The translations under genes were made by a program, and so were the position numbers. The notes below the pieces were generated by a model, which did no database searches, was not told where the DNA came from, and saw only the letters and a program-made list of their open reading frames with translations. A DNA stretch of 64,000 nucleotides, from assembly GCA_029259775.1 (NCBI GenBank), contig JAJDEN010000037.1, forward strand, positions 33,609 to 97,608, read 5' to 3'. Each line of letters begins with the position of its first letter. Position 1 is the stretch's first letter. This DNA comes from Planctomycetota bacterium (GTDB lineage: Bacteria; Planctomycetota; PLA2; JAEUHO01). Positions 1 to 8,102 of this stretch are shown here, piece by piece.

Positions 1-341
1 GTTGCGTACTTGCGGACGGCTGCCTGCCGGGCCCACTCGTAGTTGAACTTCGCGTTCGCGAGCTGCTGCTGATAGCGCTTCTCCTTCAGCATCCGATCCG
101 GGTCGGTGAGGCCGAGCTTCTCGAGCTCCTTCTTCATGCCCTCGAGCTGTTTTTGATCGGCCTTGAGGTTGTCGTCAGCCTGCGTGCGGGCGTCGCGGAA
201 CGCCTTCTCGATCCGGGCGGACTCCTTGTGCTCGCGCATGACCTTGACGAGGTCGACGACGGAGACCTTCGACGCGGCCTCCGCAGGGGTGGCCCATGCG
301 AAGAGAGCGGCTACGGCGATGAACAGGGAAAGCGGACGCAT
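1..341 (-). CDS. OmpH/Skp-family periplasmic chaperone (C-terminus outside window)
   Basis: Only the first 113 codons are in the window; the gene runs off the left edge. The ATG at 341 opens a signal peptide (MRPLSLFIAVAALFAWATPAEA) with a likely cut after AEA. The mature part begins SKVSVVDLVKVM, matching the strand opening OmpH/Skp proteins, followed by a charged helical stretch (residues about 38-110) suited to the Skp coiled-coil arm. Skp-type chaperones carry unfolded outer-membrane proteins through the periplasm to the BAM complex. The gene lies 156 bases downstream of bamA on the same strand, the usual bamA-skp order, so co-transcription is likely. The family call is firm; the exact subfamily cannot be settled from half a protein. 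Confidence 0.8.
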   Translation of the reverse strand, partial: MRPLSLFIAVAALFAWATPAEAASKVSVVDLVKVMREHKESARIEKAFRDARTQADDNLKADQKQLEGMKKELEKLGLTDPDRMLKEKRYQQQLANAKFNYEWARQAAVRKYA

Positions 342-448
342 GCGGGATTCCTCCGAGGTCAGCGACCGGGCCGGAAGCGCGGGTGCTGGATACCGGGTTC
401 ATTCTGTCTGGGCGAGCGGGTGTATGAAAACACTCCCTCGCGGTACTG

Positions 449-489
449 GCGAGACGGGTTCACGAGTCCTTGCGAGACGGATTGACGAG
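449..489. repeat. Short imperfect direct repeat between bamA and ompH
   Basis: Two 18-nt copies starting GCGAGACGG and ending ACGAG lie at 449-466 and 472-489, differing at two positions. They sit just past the bamA stop. Function unknown. Confidence 0.4.
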
Positions 490-497
490 CCACGGGA

Positions 498-3419
498 TCA
501 CAGATCGCGGCCGAGGCTGAAGGAGAAGAGGCCGGGCTCGTCCTCATCCTCCGAGAAGATGGGCCACGCGAAGTCGAGCGCGATCGGGCGATCCCCGAGC
601 AGGAACGGGATCGCGAAGCGCAGGCCGAGGCCGGCGGTGACGCGCCACTTCCATGCCGTCGAGGAGCCGATGCTCGAGGCGAGGGTGCCCTGGTCGGTGA
701 AGGCGACGATGCTCAGCGTGCGACGAACGAGCGGGAACTCGTACTCGAGGCTCGTCGTGAGCATGAACTCGCCGCCGGTGGGCTTGTTGTTGGCGTGCGG
801 ACCCACACCGCGGAAGTCGAAGCCGCGGAAGGTGCGACCGCCGGCGAAGAAGCGCTCGTAGGGCGGCACCTCCGGGGTGTCGTCGAACGCCTCCGCAATG
901 CCAGCATTGACCCGGCCGATGAGGCGGTGCTTCTTGCCCTCGTCATCCTCGTGAACGAGCCAGGTCGCTGAGCCGCGCCCCGAGACGGACCACATGTTCA
1001 GGTCGCCGCCGAGTTGCCCGCCCATGTACTCGGCCGAGAGCCGCGCCTGGGTCTCGAAGGTCGGCTTGATGAAGTCGTCACGCGTGACCATCGAGAGGCT
1101 CACGGCGAGCGAGCGGATCTCGTTCTCGTTCTCGAACAGGAACGCCCCCGGGATCGAGTCCGGGTCGATGTCGTCGAGGTCGACGAGTTCGTGGCGCCAC
1201 TCGATCTCGCTGAGGAGGGCGAGGGTGTCGTCGTCCGCGCGGAACAGCGGGTAGCCGATGCCCAGGGAGTAGCCCGTGCGATCGACCTCGTAGCCGTCGC
1301 GGAACGCGATGCGGCGGTAGAGCGAGACCTCGAACGAGTACTTGGAACCGAAGACGCGCGGCTCACGGAAGCGCAGCCGGAACTGCGAGACCTGCGTGCC
1401 CGGGTTGAGCAACAGATCGAACTCCTGCCCCGCCCCCGTCCAGGCGCGCCCGGACTCGATGTCGGCGAGCGACGTCGGCCAACGCGTGATGTCGAAGTTG
1501 CGCTTCTGGAACTGGATCGACGCGGCGAGCCCGCCGTCCGTGGCAAGGCTCACGCCGAAGCTGACGTTGCCCGTGCTGCCCTCGACGACCTCGTAGGTCG
1601 CCTGCTTCCAGCCCTCGATGACCTCGCCGTTCGGACCGACGGCGTCGGCCAGACGCAGCGTGGCCCGATCGAAGTAGTTCAGCCGCCGGATCCCCGCCAG
1701 GCCGCGGTCGAGCTTGTTGCGGTCGACGTAGCCGCCGGGGCCCGTCTTCACCTCGCGGCGGAGGATCCTGTCCCGCGTGTATTCGTTGCCGACGAAGTCG
1801 ATGCGAGCGAGGCGGAACTTGGGCCCCTCGTTGATCGGGATCACGAGGTCGACGACCAGTTCCTTCTCGCGACCGCGGAGGACGGTCTCGCCGGTCCGGC
1901 GGTGGCCGACGGCGGCGTTGAGGAAGGAGCGCTTGAAGTAGGTCTCGCGGATCTCCTTGAGGCCCTTGGCGGCCTTCTTGCCGGAGAAACGCTCGCCGGA
2001 CTTCAGGCCGTACAGGGCCTGGAGGCCTTCGTCCGTGAACGTCGCGATGTCATCGGCCGTGGGGCTCGCGACCTTGCCGGGATCGAGGCGCTCGACCTCG
2101 AACTCGACGTTGCCCACCGTGTAGGGCTGGTGCTCGATGATGCTGATCGAGATCTCGACCCGCGACTTGTCGTCCGAGAAGCGCAGGTCATCGAGCGCGA
2201 CCTCGGCGTCGAGGAAGCCCTCGGAGCGATACAGTTGCTTGATCGCAACGAGGTCCTGCTCCAGCACGTGCTGGCGGAAGACGAGATCACCGATGATGTT
2301 CTCGATGAAGTTCGGCGTCTCCGTGAGCATCACCTCGAGCAGGTCCTTCTGCGCCAGATGGCTGTTGCCACGGAAGACGATGCGACTCACGGCGACGGCC
2401 GGTCCTTCGACGACTGTGAAGATCACGCGCCGCCCCCCACCGGGCAGGGTGATGACTTCAGGCTCGGGCACGTTGGCGAAGTGATGGCCCTGCAGCCGGT
2501 AGGCCTCTTCGACGTCCTCGCGATCGGCGGCGAGGTGATACGGCGAGAGCGGGAAGCCCTCGCGCGTACGGAGCAGATTGCGGACCTCGGCGTTGTCGAG
2601 TGCGTCGTTGCCGCGGATGTCGAGCTTGAGGATCAGCGGGTTCTCGCTGACGCGGAAGCGCAAGATGATGCCGCCCGCGACCTGCTCCTCGACGACCTGG
2701 ATGTCGCGGAAGTAGCGGTAGAGTTCCTCCATGTCGAGGTCGAGCATCACGGGATCGAGCCGCGTGCCCTCCTTGTTGCGGAGGCGCGTCTTCAACATCT
2801 CGGACGCGTAGAGCAGGTTGCCTTCGAACTCGATGCGGCGGATGAACGGGCGCGCCGCGGCCGGGTCACGCGCATCGACGGCACCCGGTGACAGCGCGGG
2901 GCCGGGCCGGCCCTCGGCGGAGGTGGCACCGCCGGAGGGCGCGAGGCCGGGAGGCGCGGGCTGCGCCGGCGGGGCAGGTCGCCTGGGCTGGGAGGGCTGC
3001 GGCTGACCGGGCGGGGCAGGGCGCGGCGGGATGGGCTGCGCAGGGCCGCGGTTCGGCGGCGCAGGCTGGGGCGGGACGATGTCCCGGAGGACGGGCTGCC
3101 CGGGCGCGGGTCTTGTGCGCGAGCCCGGCCAGGCGGGAGGCGGCGGCGCTGCGGGCACGCGGCCACCGGCGCGCGGCCGAGCGGGGATGGCCGGCTGCAC
3201 GGGGACCGCGGGCACGGTCGGCTGGCGCCCGGACGGAGTCCAAGCCGGCGGTGGCGGCGGCGGCGGGGCATCGGCGGAGGCGGTGCGGAGTGCGACACCG
3301 TCGACGGGCGCGCCGAGGCACGCAGCGATCAGCAGGAGCGCGACGCCGCTGAGCAGCATGCGCAGGCAGCCCGGGCTGGGCCGCTCGCGATTCGCTTCGC
3401 CTTCGGAGCCTGCGAGCAC
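498..3419 (-). CDS. bamA: Outer membrane protein assembly factor BamA
   Basis: BamA is the Omp85-family barrel that inserts beta-barrel proteins into the outer membrane. The chosen start is GTG 3419 (973 aa): it has GGAGGG 9 nt upstream and gives an Arg-containing n-region before the hydrophobic core LLSGVALLLIAAC. GTG 3506 and ATG 3359 are alternatives. A Pro/Ala/Arg-rich linker of about 120 residues follows the signal peptide, which is unusual for BamA. Next come repeated POTRA-type domains (for example IRRIEFEGNLLYA, LKLDIRGNDALD, VSRIVFRGNSHL, LARIDFVGNEYT). The C-terminal half is an Omp85 barrel, with the family motif at FFAGGRTFRGFDFRGVGP. The skp-like gene follows, supporting a working outer membrane. 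The family is certain; the start and the role of the Pro-rich linker are inferred. Confidence 0.93.
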   Translation of the reverse strand: MLAGSEGEANRERPSPGCLRMLLSGVALLLIAACLGAPVDGVALRTASADAPPPPPPPAWTPSGRQPTVPAVPVQPAIPARPRAGGRVPAAPPPPAWPGSRTRPAPGQPVLRDIVPPQPAPPNRGPAQPIPPRPAPPGQPQPSQPRRPAPPAQPAPPGLAPSGGATSAEGRPGPALSPGAVDARDPAAARPFIRRIEFEGNLLYASEMLKTRLRNKEGTRLDPVMLDLDMEELYRYFRDIQVVEEQVAGGIILRFRVSENPLILKLDIRGNDALDNAEVRNLLRTREGFPLSPYHLAADREDVEEAYRLQGHHFANVPEPEVITLPGGGRRVIFTVVEGPAVAVSRIVFRGNSHLAQKDLLEVMLTETPNFIENIIGDLVFRQHVLEQDLVAIKQLYRSEGFLDAEVALDDLRFSDDKSRVEISISIIEHQPYTVGNVEFEVERLDPGKVASPTADDIATFTDEGLQALYGLKSGERFSGKKAAKGLKEIRETYFKRSFLNAAVGHRRTGETVLRGREKELVVDLVIPINEGPKFRLARIDFVGNEYTRDRILRREVKTGPGGYVDRNKLDRGLAGIRRLNYFDRATLRLADAVGPNGEVIEGWKQATYEVVEGSTGNVSFGVSLATDGGLAASIQFQKRNFDITRWPTSLADIESGRAWTGAGQEFDLLLNPGTQVSQFRLRFREPRVFGSKYSFEVSLYRRIAFRDGYEVDRTGYSLGIGYPLFRADDDTLALLSEIEWRHELVDLDDIDPDSIPGAFLFENENEIRSLAVSLSMVTRDDFIKPTFETQARLSAEYMGGQLGGDLNMWSVSGRGSATWLVHEDDEGKKHRLIGRVNAGIAEAFDDTPEVPPYERFFAGGRTFRGFDFRGVGPHANNKPTGGEFMLTTSLEYEFPLVRRTLSIVAFTDQGTLASSIGSSTAWKWRVTAGLGLRFAIPFLLGDRPIALDFAWPIFSEDEDEPGLFSFSLGRDL

Positions 3420-3764
3420 GATGTTGCGCCCTCCTCGAACCCAGTCCGCTGCTGCGCCGGTCGCCTGCGCGGACGGGAGCCTCTGCCTGCCCGGATCCGC
3501 CCTCACCGAGGCCGAGCGGCCGAGATTGTAGATGCGCCGAGGGGCACAACGGAGCGGCGCTTCGCCGTGCCGGCCCTGAACGCCCGCAAGCCGCTGCGCC
3601 CCACGGATCGCCCCCCGCCAAACCCTGTCATCGCCCTGTCATTCACGCTCTTGAGCGAGCGCGCGCTCGCCACCCCCACTCCGCTCACAGGCGCGCTCGT
3701 GCATGGACGGTGTGACCTCGTGCGCGTGCTGGGGCGTAGGCGGGGCGACGTCGTGCGCGACGAC

Positions 3765-3780
3765 GCGTGGATTGCCACGC
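3765..3780. repeat. Hairpin repeat GCGTGG-ATTG-CCACGC, copy 1
   Basis: Perfect 6-bp stem with a 4-nt loop. It is followed by GAGGAGCGC, nearly the same flank (GAGGAAGCGC) that follows copy 3 at 48967. Confidence 0.55.
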
Positions 3781-3835
3781 GAGGAGCGCTCGACAAGCCC
3801 CCGGCACGCCCCGGCGTGCGCACGTGGCCGCCGTG

Positions 3836-3851
3836 GCGTGGGTTGCCACGC
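3836..3851. repeat. Hairpin repeat GCGTGG-GTTG-CCACGC, copy 2
   Basis: Same 6-bp stem as copy 1 with a different loop (GTTG), 71 bases away in the same intergenic region and same orientation. Confidence 0.55.
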
Positions 3852-3890
3852 AGGGAGGCCTCGGCAAGCCTCCACCACATCCTCCCCCGT

Positions 3891-5258
3891 CTACGACATG
3901 CCTTGGGGGGCGGGGTTGTCAAACCTCATGAACTCATCGTGGAAGAACAGCTTCACCGTGCCCGTCGGCCCGTTGCGCTGCTTGGCGATGATGACCTCGG
4001 CGTCGTTGCGCTCGTTCTCGTTGCGGGAGTAGTACCAGGAGCGGTAGAGCAGACAGATGACGTCCGCATCCTGCTCGATGGCGCCGGACTCACGCAGGTC
4101 GCTCAGCTTCGGCTTGTTGCCCTCACGCTTCTCTGCATCACGGTTGAGCTGCGAGAGCGCGATCACGGGCACCTCGAGCTCGCGCGCCAGCCCCTTGAGC
4201 GAACGGCTGATGTAGGAGATCTCCTGCTGGCGGTTGTCGATGCCCTTGAGGCCGCCGCGCGCTTCCATGAGCTGCATGTAGTCGATGACGACCATGTCGA
4301 GGCCATGGCGCGCCTTGATGCGGCGGCACTTCGCACGCAGCATCATCGGTGTGAGCGACGGCGTGTCGTCGACGAAGATGCGCGCCTCGAAGAGCGGACC
4401 GGCGGCATCCTGGAGCCGGCGCCGGTCTTCCTGGCCGACGAACTTGCCGCCGCGACGCATCTTCTGGCCCTGCACGCCGGACTTCGCGCACAGCATGTTC
4501 TTGACGATGTTCTGCGCCGTCATCTCCAGGCTGAAGATCGCGATGGACTTGCCACCATGCAGCGCGGCGTTCATCGCGACGTTGAGCGCGAAGGTCGACT
4601 TGCCCATGGACGGGCGGCCGGCAATGATGATCAGCTCGCCCGGGCGCAGGCCGCTCGTGTAGTCGTCGAACTGGTAGTAGCCCGTGAGCACGCCCTCGGC
4701 CGGGCCGTCGCCGCGATCCAGCTCCTCGAAGGTCTCGTTCAGCAGGCTCTTGACGTCCTGGGCCCCACCGAGCTCGCGCGTGTCGCCGAGCTGGAAGACG
4801 GTCGACTCCGCAAGCTCGAGCAGCTCGTCTCCAGGCCGGTCGTCGGCGAAGGCGGCCTGCTGGATCTCGGTCGCGGCCGTGATGAGCGAACGGGCGACGG
4901 CTTTCTCGCGCACGATGTGCGCGTAGTGCTCCGCATGGGCGGGACTCTTCACCACATAGGCCAGGCGCCCGAGGAACTCGTCGCCGATATCCTCCATGAC
5001 CCCCGTGCGCTCGCACTCGCGGCGGACCAGCAGCACATCCACGGGATCGCCGCGCTCATAGAGGCTCTGCATGACCTCGTACAGCCGGCCGTGGTTCGTG
5101 CGGTAGAAGTCATCGGGCTTGAGAATGGGCACGACCATGCCCATCGTCTCGCCGTCGAGCAGGACAGAGCCGAGAACCGCCAGCTCGGCCTCGAGATCGT
5201 GCGGCGGAACCCGCTCGATCAGGGCCTGGGGGACGCTCAAGCCACCGCGATCGATCAT
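3891..5258 (-). CDS. dnaB: Replicative DNA helicase DnaB
   Basis: DnaB is the hexameric 5'-3' helicase that unwinds DNA at the replication fork and recruits primase. The chosen start is ATG 5258 (455 aa, normal length) with GAGGTG 6 nt upstream; the open frame continues further but lacks family sequence there. Residues 15-120 form the DnaB N-terminal domain (PPHDLEAELAVLGSVLLD). The RecA-like ATPase domain follows, with Walker A GRPSMGKS at 214-221, Walker B in MVVIDYMQLM near 320, and the late conserved DLRESGAIEQDADV and KQRNGPTGTV segments. No intein is present. The gene sits after the ribosomal rplI terminator and has its own candidate promoter, so it is probably a separate transcript. 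Confidence 0.96.
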   Translation of the reverse strand: MIDRGGLSVPQALIERVPPHDLEAELAVLGSVLLDGETMGMVVPILKPDDFYRTNHGRLYEVMQSLYERGDPVDVLLVRRECERTGVMEDIGDEFLGRLAYVVKSPAHAEHYAHIVREKAVARSLITAATEIQQAAFADDRPGDELLELAESTVFQLGDTRELGGAQDVKSLLNETFEELDRGDGPAEGVLTGYYQFDDYTSGLRPGELIIIAGRPSMGKSTFALNVAMNAALHGGKSIAIFSLEMTAQNIVKNMLCAKSGVQGQKMRRGGKFVGQEDRRRLQDAAGPLFEARIFVDDTPSLTPMMLRAKCRRIKARHGLDMVVIDYMQLMEARGGLKGIDNRQQEISYISRSLKGLARELEVPVIALSQLNRDAEKREGNKPKLSDLRESGAIEQDADVICLLYRSWYYSRNENERNDAEVIIAKQRNGPTGTVKLFFHDEFMRFDNPAPQGMS

Positions 5259-5447
5259 GAGAGCACCTCGCCGTCCGGGCCCGAGAAGACCGGGGAGAGC
5301 CTGGATCGGGGGTGCTGGGCACCTGAGGCCCCATGCAACGGGGCCCGAAGCCGTCCGTTCTCCACAGGAAGCGAGCAGCATTTCCTCAGGTTCTTCACAG
5401 TGTGTCGCCCTAACTTACTTTGCAGCAAAGACTTACGTCAGCAATGA

Positions 5448-5476
5448 CTTATGCGTCAAGCGGCGACGCAGGTCAA
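5448..5476 (-). promoter_or_regulatory. Candidate sigma-70 promoter for dnaB
   Basis: On the minus strand TTGACC (-35, 5 of 6 consensus) is followed after 17 bases by CATAAG (-10, 4 of 6). It lies in the AT-richest patch of the gap and about 190 bases upstream of the dnaB start, just beyond the rplI terminator. Inferred from sequence match and position only. Confidence 0.4.
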
Positions 5477-5500
5477 GTGTAGGCCAAGGGACCGACCGCC

Positions 5501-5544
5501 CAAAAACGCCGAACGCCGCGGCTGCTGACAGCCGCGGCGTTCGG
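5501..5544 (-). terminator. Strong rho-independent terminator after rplI
   Basis: A perfect 16-bp stem (5509-5524 paired with 5529-5544, loop CTGA) is followed in the minus direction by a run of five T (CGTTTTTG). It closes the rpsF-rpsR-rplI transcript. Confidence 0.88.
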
Positions 5545-5560
5545 GAGGGATCAGGTCGAG

Positions 5561-5623
5561 CGTCCCAGCGTCCCAGCGTCCCAGCGTCTCTGGGGCGCCA
5601 AGCAGCGTCAGGCGCCAAGCAGC
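5561..5623. repeat. Short tandem repeats downstream of rplI
   Basis: CGTCCCAG occurs three times head to tail (5561-5584) with a decayed fourth unit. A 13-nt direct repeat GGCGCCAAGCAGC follows at 5594-5606 and 5611-5623. They lie between the rplI stop and its terminator, in the 3' untranslated region. Confidence 0.6.
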
Positions 5624-5653
5624 CTCTCGAGGCGGCCGGCGGAAGCGCCGGCG

Positions 5654-6220
5654 CTACTCCTCCAGCAGGTCGATCGCGGGCAGGTCGTGCTCGTCGGTCG
5701 TGCCCGGGGCGTCGCCTTGGTCGTGCGCATCGGTCTGGCGCGCCGCGTCCTCGGCCATCGAAATGGCGTCGGCGGCGTCCTGGACGATCCAAACGGGGAC
5801 GGCGATCTCGTCGCCAGGGGCGAGAGCCACGATGGCCTCGTACTGACCAAGCTCGCGCACGATGTCGAAGCGCAGGTGGCGCTCGATGAACTTGAAGCCC
5901 TGCTCGGCCAACGCGGCCAGGACCTGGCGCGGGCCGACCGAACCATAGAGGTGGCCGTCTTCGCCGGCGCGGGCCTCCATGGTGAGCTTGAGGTCAGCGA
6001 GCTTCTCGCGGACTTCCTTGCGCTCTTCGGCCAAGCGCTCCTGGCGCACGGCTTCGGTCTTCTTGTCGTTCGCGATGCGGCGCAGACTGTCGGGGCTGAC
6101 GACCGCGGCGTAGCCCTGCGGCAGCAGGTAGTTGCGCGCGTAGCCGTTCTTGACCTTGACGGTCTCGCCGACGTCGCCGACACCTTCGATGTTGCGTCGC
6201 AGGAGGACTTCGATAGCCAT
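5654..6220 (-). CDS. rplI: 50S ribosomal protein L9 with acidic C-terminal tail
   Basis: L9 binds 23S rRNA near the L1 stalk and helps keep reading frame. The N-terminal domain with the family signature is clear (GVGDVGETVKVKNGYARNYL, residues 13-32). It is followed by the long connecting helix and the C-terminal domain (GSVGPRQVLAAL through EAIVALAPGDEIAVPVWI). L9 is usually about 150 residues; this one is 188 because of an extra acidic, low-complexity tail (about 150-188, rich in Asp, Ala, Glu). It follows rpsR by 15 bases, the common rpsF-rpsR-rplI order, and is followed by a terminator. The tail's function is unknown. Confidence 0.95.
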   Translation of the reverse strand: MAIEVLLRRNIEGVGDVGETVKVKNGYARNYLLPQGYAAVVSPDSLRRIANDKKTEAVRQERLAEERKEVREKLADLKLTMEARAGEDGHLYGSVGPRQVLAALAEQGFKFIERHLRFDIVRELGQYEAIVALAPGDEIAVPVWIVQDAADAISMAEDAARQTDAHDQGDAPGTTDEHDLPAIDLLEE

Positions 6221-6235
6221 CGTTCTGGACTCCCT

Positions 6236-6493
6236 CTAGCGACCCACGTAGGGCAGCAGCGCCATGAAGCGAGCCCGCTTGATGGCGATCTTGAGCTTGC
6301 GTTGGAACGCGCTACGTGTGCCCGTCCGCTTGCGGCCGTACATCTTGCCCTGCTGGCTGACCATCTTCTGCAGGGTCGCGACGTCCTTGTAGTCGATGTG
6401 GTAGACGCGAGCGCGCGTGAAGCGGCACTTGTTCCGCTCCGTCTGCTTCTTCATCAGCTTCTTGAGGTTCTTGATCTTCGTGTTGCTGGCCAT
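6236..6493 (-). CDS. rpsR: 30S ribosomal protein S18
   Basis: S18 pairs with S6 on the platform of the small subunit. The 85-residue protein has the family core HIDYKDVATLQKMVSQQGK followed by the RTGT and AIKRARFMALLPY segments. Only one cysteine (KCRF) is seen at the N-terminal site where zinc-binding S18 proteins carry more, so this is probably a zinc-free form. It lies between rpsF and rplI with short spacers (48 and 15 bases), consistent with one operon. Confidence 0.95.
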   Translation of the reverse strand: MASNTKIKNLKKLMKKQTERNKCRFTRARVYHIDYKDVATLQKMVSQQGKMYGRKRTGTRSAFQRKLKIAIKRARFMALLPYVGR

Positions 6494-6541
6494 TTGATCC
6501 TCGAATCGCGGTCGTTGTAGGGCTCGCCAGGGCGAACCGCT

Positions 6542-7321
6542 CTACGACTCGGCGCTCGCCTCCGTCGCGGTCGTCTCGGTCTTGTCGGCTGCTGCGGGCT
6601 TGGCCGCATCGGTCTTCTTGCCTTCCGGCGCTTCTGTGGCCGCTGCGTCCGCTTCCGGTGCATCAGCTGCCGGTGCTTCGGCGGCCGGTGCTTCGGTGGC
6701 CGGTGCGTCGGCGGCCGGAGCTTCGGCGGCCGGTGCTTCCTTGGCCGGTGCGTCGGCGGCCGGTGCTTCCTTGGCCGGTGCTTCCTTGGCCGGTGCTTCC
6801 TTGGCCGGTGCTTCCTTGGCCGGTGCGTCGGCCGCTGCCGGCGCATCCGCCGCGGGTGTGGCAGGTGCACCAGGGGCCGGTGCGCCGTCGCGCGGCGGCG
6901 GACCGCGACGCTCGCCGCGGTCACTGCGCTCACCCCGACGGCCGCCCCACCCACCGAGGGAGTTCTTCCGGCTGTCCTCGGCGAGCATCTCGCGCTCTTC
7001 GGCCATCTTCGCGATGTAGTCGTCGATCGACACGTCGAGGGCGATCACGAGGTGGCGCAGGATCGTCTCCGACAGCAGCACGTCCTCGTTGATCTTGCGA
7101 ATGGCGTCGGGATCGGCCTCGAAGTACGTCAGGTAGTACGTACCGCGGCGGTGACCCTTGATCTCGTAGGCGAGCTTGCGCTCGTCCCACTTCTCCTTCT
7201 GGGCGATCGCAGCACCATGCTTCTCGAGAATGGTGTCTACCTGGCCCGAAGTCCCCTCGAAGTCCGCGGTGGCGGCGTTGTTATCGAGGATGAACATCGC
7301 TTCGTAGCTGCGGTTGCTCAT
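6542..7321 (-). CDS. rpsF: 30S ribosomal protein S6 with long Ala/Pro/Lys/Glu C-terminal extension
   Basis: S6 binds S18 and the central domain of 16S rRNA. Start ATG 7321 has AGGA 7 nt upstream; the open frame extends further but without S6 sequence. Residues 1-105 are a normal S6 fold (YEAMFILDNN, WDERKLAYEIKGHRRGTYYL, ILRHLVIAL). Most S6 proteins are 95-140 residues; this one is 259. Residues 123-145 are Gly/Arg-rich and 146-235 are tandem five-residue units such as APAKE, APAAE and APAAD, encoded by 15-nt DNA repeats. It heads the rpsF-rpsR-rplI group. The extension probably lies free in the cytoplasm or contacts the ribosome surface; its role is unknown. The gene call is certain. Confidence 0.94.
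   Translation of the reverse strand: MSNRSYEAMFILDNNAATADFEGTSGQVDTILEKHGAAIAQKEKWDERKLAYEIKGHRRGTYYLTYFEADPDAIRKINEDVLLSETILRHLVIALDVSIDDYIAKMAEEREMLAEDSRKNSLGGWGGRRGERSDRGERRGPPPRDGAPAPGAPATPAADAPAAADAPAKEAPAKEAPAKEAPAKEAPAADAPAKEAPAAEAPAADAPATEAPAAEAPAADAPEADAAATEAPEGKKTDAAKPAAADKTETTATEASAES
6690..6840. repeat. 15-nt tandem repeat tract inside rpsF
   Basis: Units of the form GGCCGGTGCTTCCTT (plus strand) recur about ten times with variants, encoding the APAKE/APAAE/APAAD pentapeptides of the S6 tail. The third-base pattern is nearly constant, suggesting recent expansion rather than old protein repeats. Confidence 0.75.
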
Positions 7322-7473
7322 ATGTGTCCTGGAGTCCATCAAGGCCTGCCCCTCCAGACGAAGGTCTGGAGCCGGGCACCGGGCGTAGGCCCGGAGATAT
7401 GGCCGGAAGCCGGCGAAGGTACCCGAGTCGGCAATCCCCGCCAACCCGTGCCGGGGTGATCAGGGGGTGCAAT

Positions 7474-8046
7474 TCAGCCGGCGTTGTGGCGGTTCGCCGC
7501 CTCGATCAGACCCTCCCGGATCCAGCGCTCGCAGGCATCCGCCGCAACCTCGAGCATCTCAGGGAGTTCACGCCGCTGGGCGGCGTCGTAGCGCTTCAGG
7601 ACGAAGTCCGCCCAACGCGCGCCCTCGGGGGCCGGGCCGATGCCCAATTTGAGGCGTGGATAGGTCTTGGAGCCGCCCAGGGAGCCCTGGATCGATTTCA
7701 GACCGTTGTGTCCCCCCGCCGAGCCCTCGGCCCGGAAGCGGAGCCGCCCCATCGGAAGGCTGAAATCGTCGACGAGCACGAGGGCGCCATCGACAGGGAC
7801 CTCGAAGACGTCCATGGCACGGCGATACACGGGCCCCACGAGGTTCATGAACGAGGCCGGCTTGACCATCCGGATGCGGTGCTCCCCGACCTGGATGTCG
7901 GCGATCTCGCCGTGGACGAGCTTGGTCCGGCGAAAGCCCTCGCCGTAGCGCTCGGCCAGCTGATCCAAGACCTGCCAGCCCGCGTTGTGGCGGGTCTTGG
8001 CGTAGCGGCGGCCGGGATTGCCCAGCCCGAAGAGGATGCGCGTCAC
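7474..8046 (-). CDS. pth: Peptidyl-tRNA hydrolase
   Basis: Pth cleaves the ester bond of peptidyl-tRNAs released early from ribosomes, recycling tRNA. The 190-aa protein has every family mark: LGNPG at 8-12 (Asn10), the catalytic His20 in TRHNAGW, the KPASFMNLVG segment (62-71), Asp93 in VDDFSLPMG, and GSAGGHNGLKSI (108-119). It lies between rplY and rpsF on the same strand, the frequent prs-rplY-pth arrangement. Confidence 0.96.
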   Translation of the reverse strand: MTRILFGLGNPGRRYAKTRHNAGWQVLDQLAERYGEGFRRTKLVHGEIADIQVGEHRIRMVKPASFMNLVGPVYRRAMDVFEVPVDGALVLVDDFSLPMGRLRFRAEGSAGGHNGLKSIQGSLGGSKTYPRLKLGIGPAPEGARWADFVLKRYDAAQRRELPEMLEVAADACERWIREGLIEAANRHNAG

Positions 8047-8102
8047 GGTCTCAGCCTAGCCCGCCGGTCGAGGAACCGAAGCAGGTCGTCGTCGGACGGA
8101 GC

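Larger units (their letters stand above)
3420..3890. other. Intergenic region between dnaB and bamA with hairpins
   Basis: No coding sequence is supported in these 471 bases. They hold a run of short palindromes: CGTCGT/ACGACG (3749-3765), GCGTGG/CCACGC (3765-3780), GCACGCC/GGCGTGC (3804-3819), GCGTGG/CCACGC (3836-3851) and GGAGGC/GCCTCC (about 3854-3873). The two GCGTGG hairpins belong to a dispersed family with a third copy at 48967. The bamA promoter probably lies here, but no convincing -35/-10 pair was found. Confidence 0.6.
5259..5653. other. Intergenic region between rplI and dnaB
   Basis: These 395 bases hold no gene. They contain, in minus-strand order, short tandem repeats just after rplI (5561-5623), the rplI terminator (5501-5544), and a comparatively AT-rich stretch at 5405-5480 with a candidate dnaB promoter. 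Confidence 0.6.

Noticed and set aside
1014..2891. Long plus-strand open frame (625 codons) opposite bamA
   Set aside because: Antisense to a clear BamA; composition (runs of Val, Glu, Leu, Asp, Arg) is typical of frames mirrored from high-GC genes.
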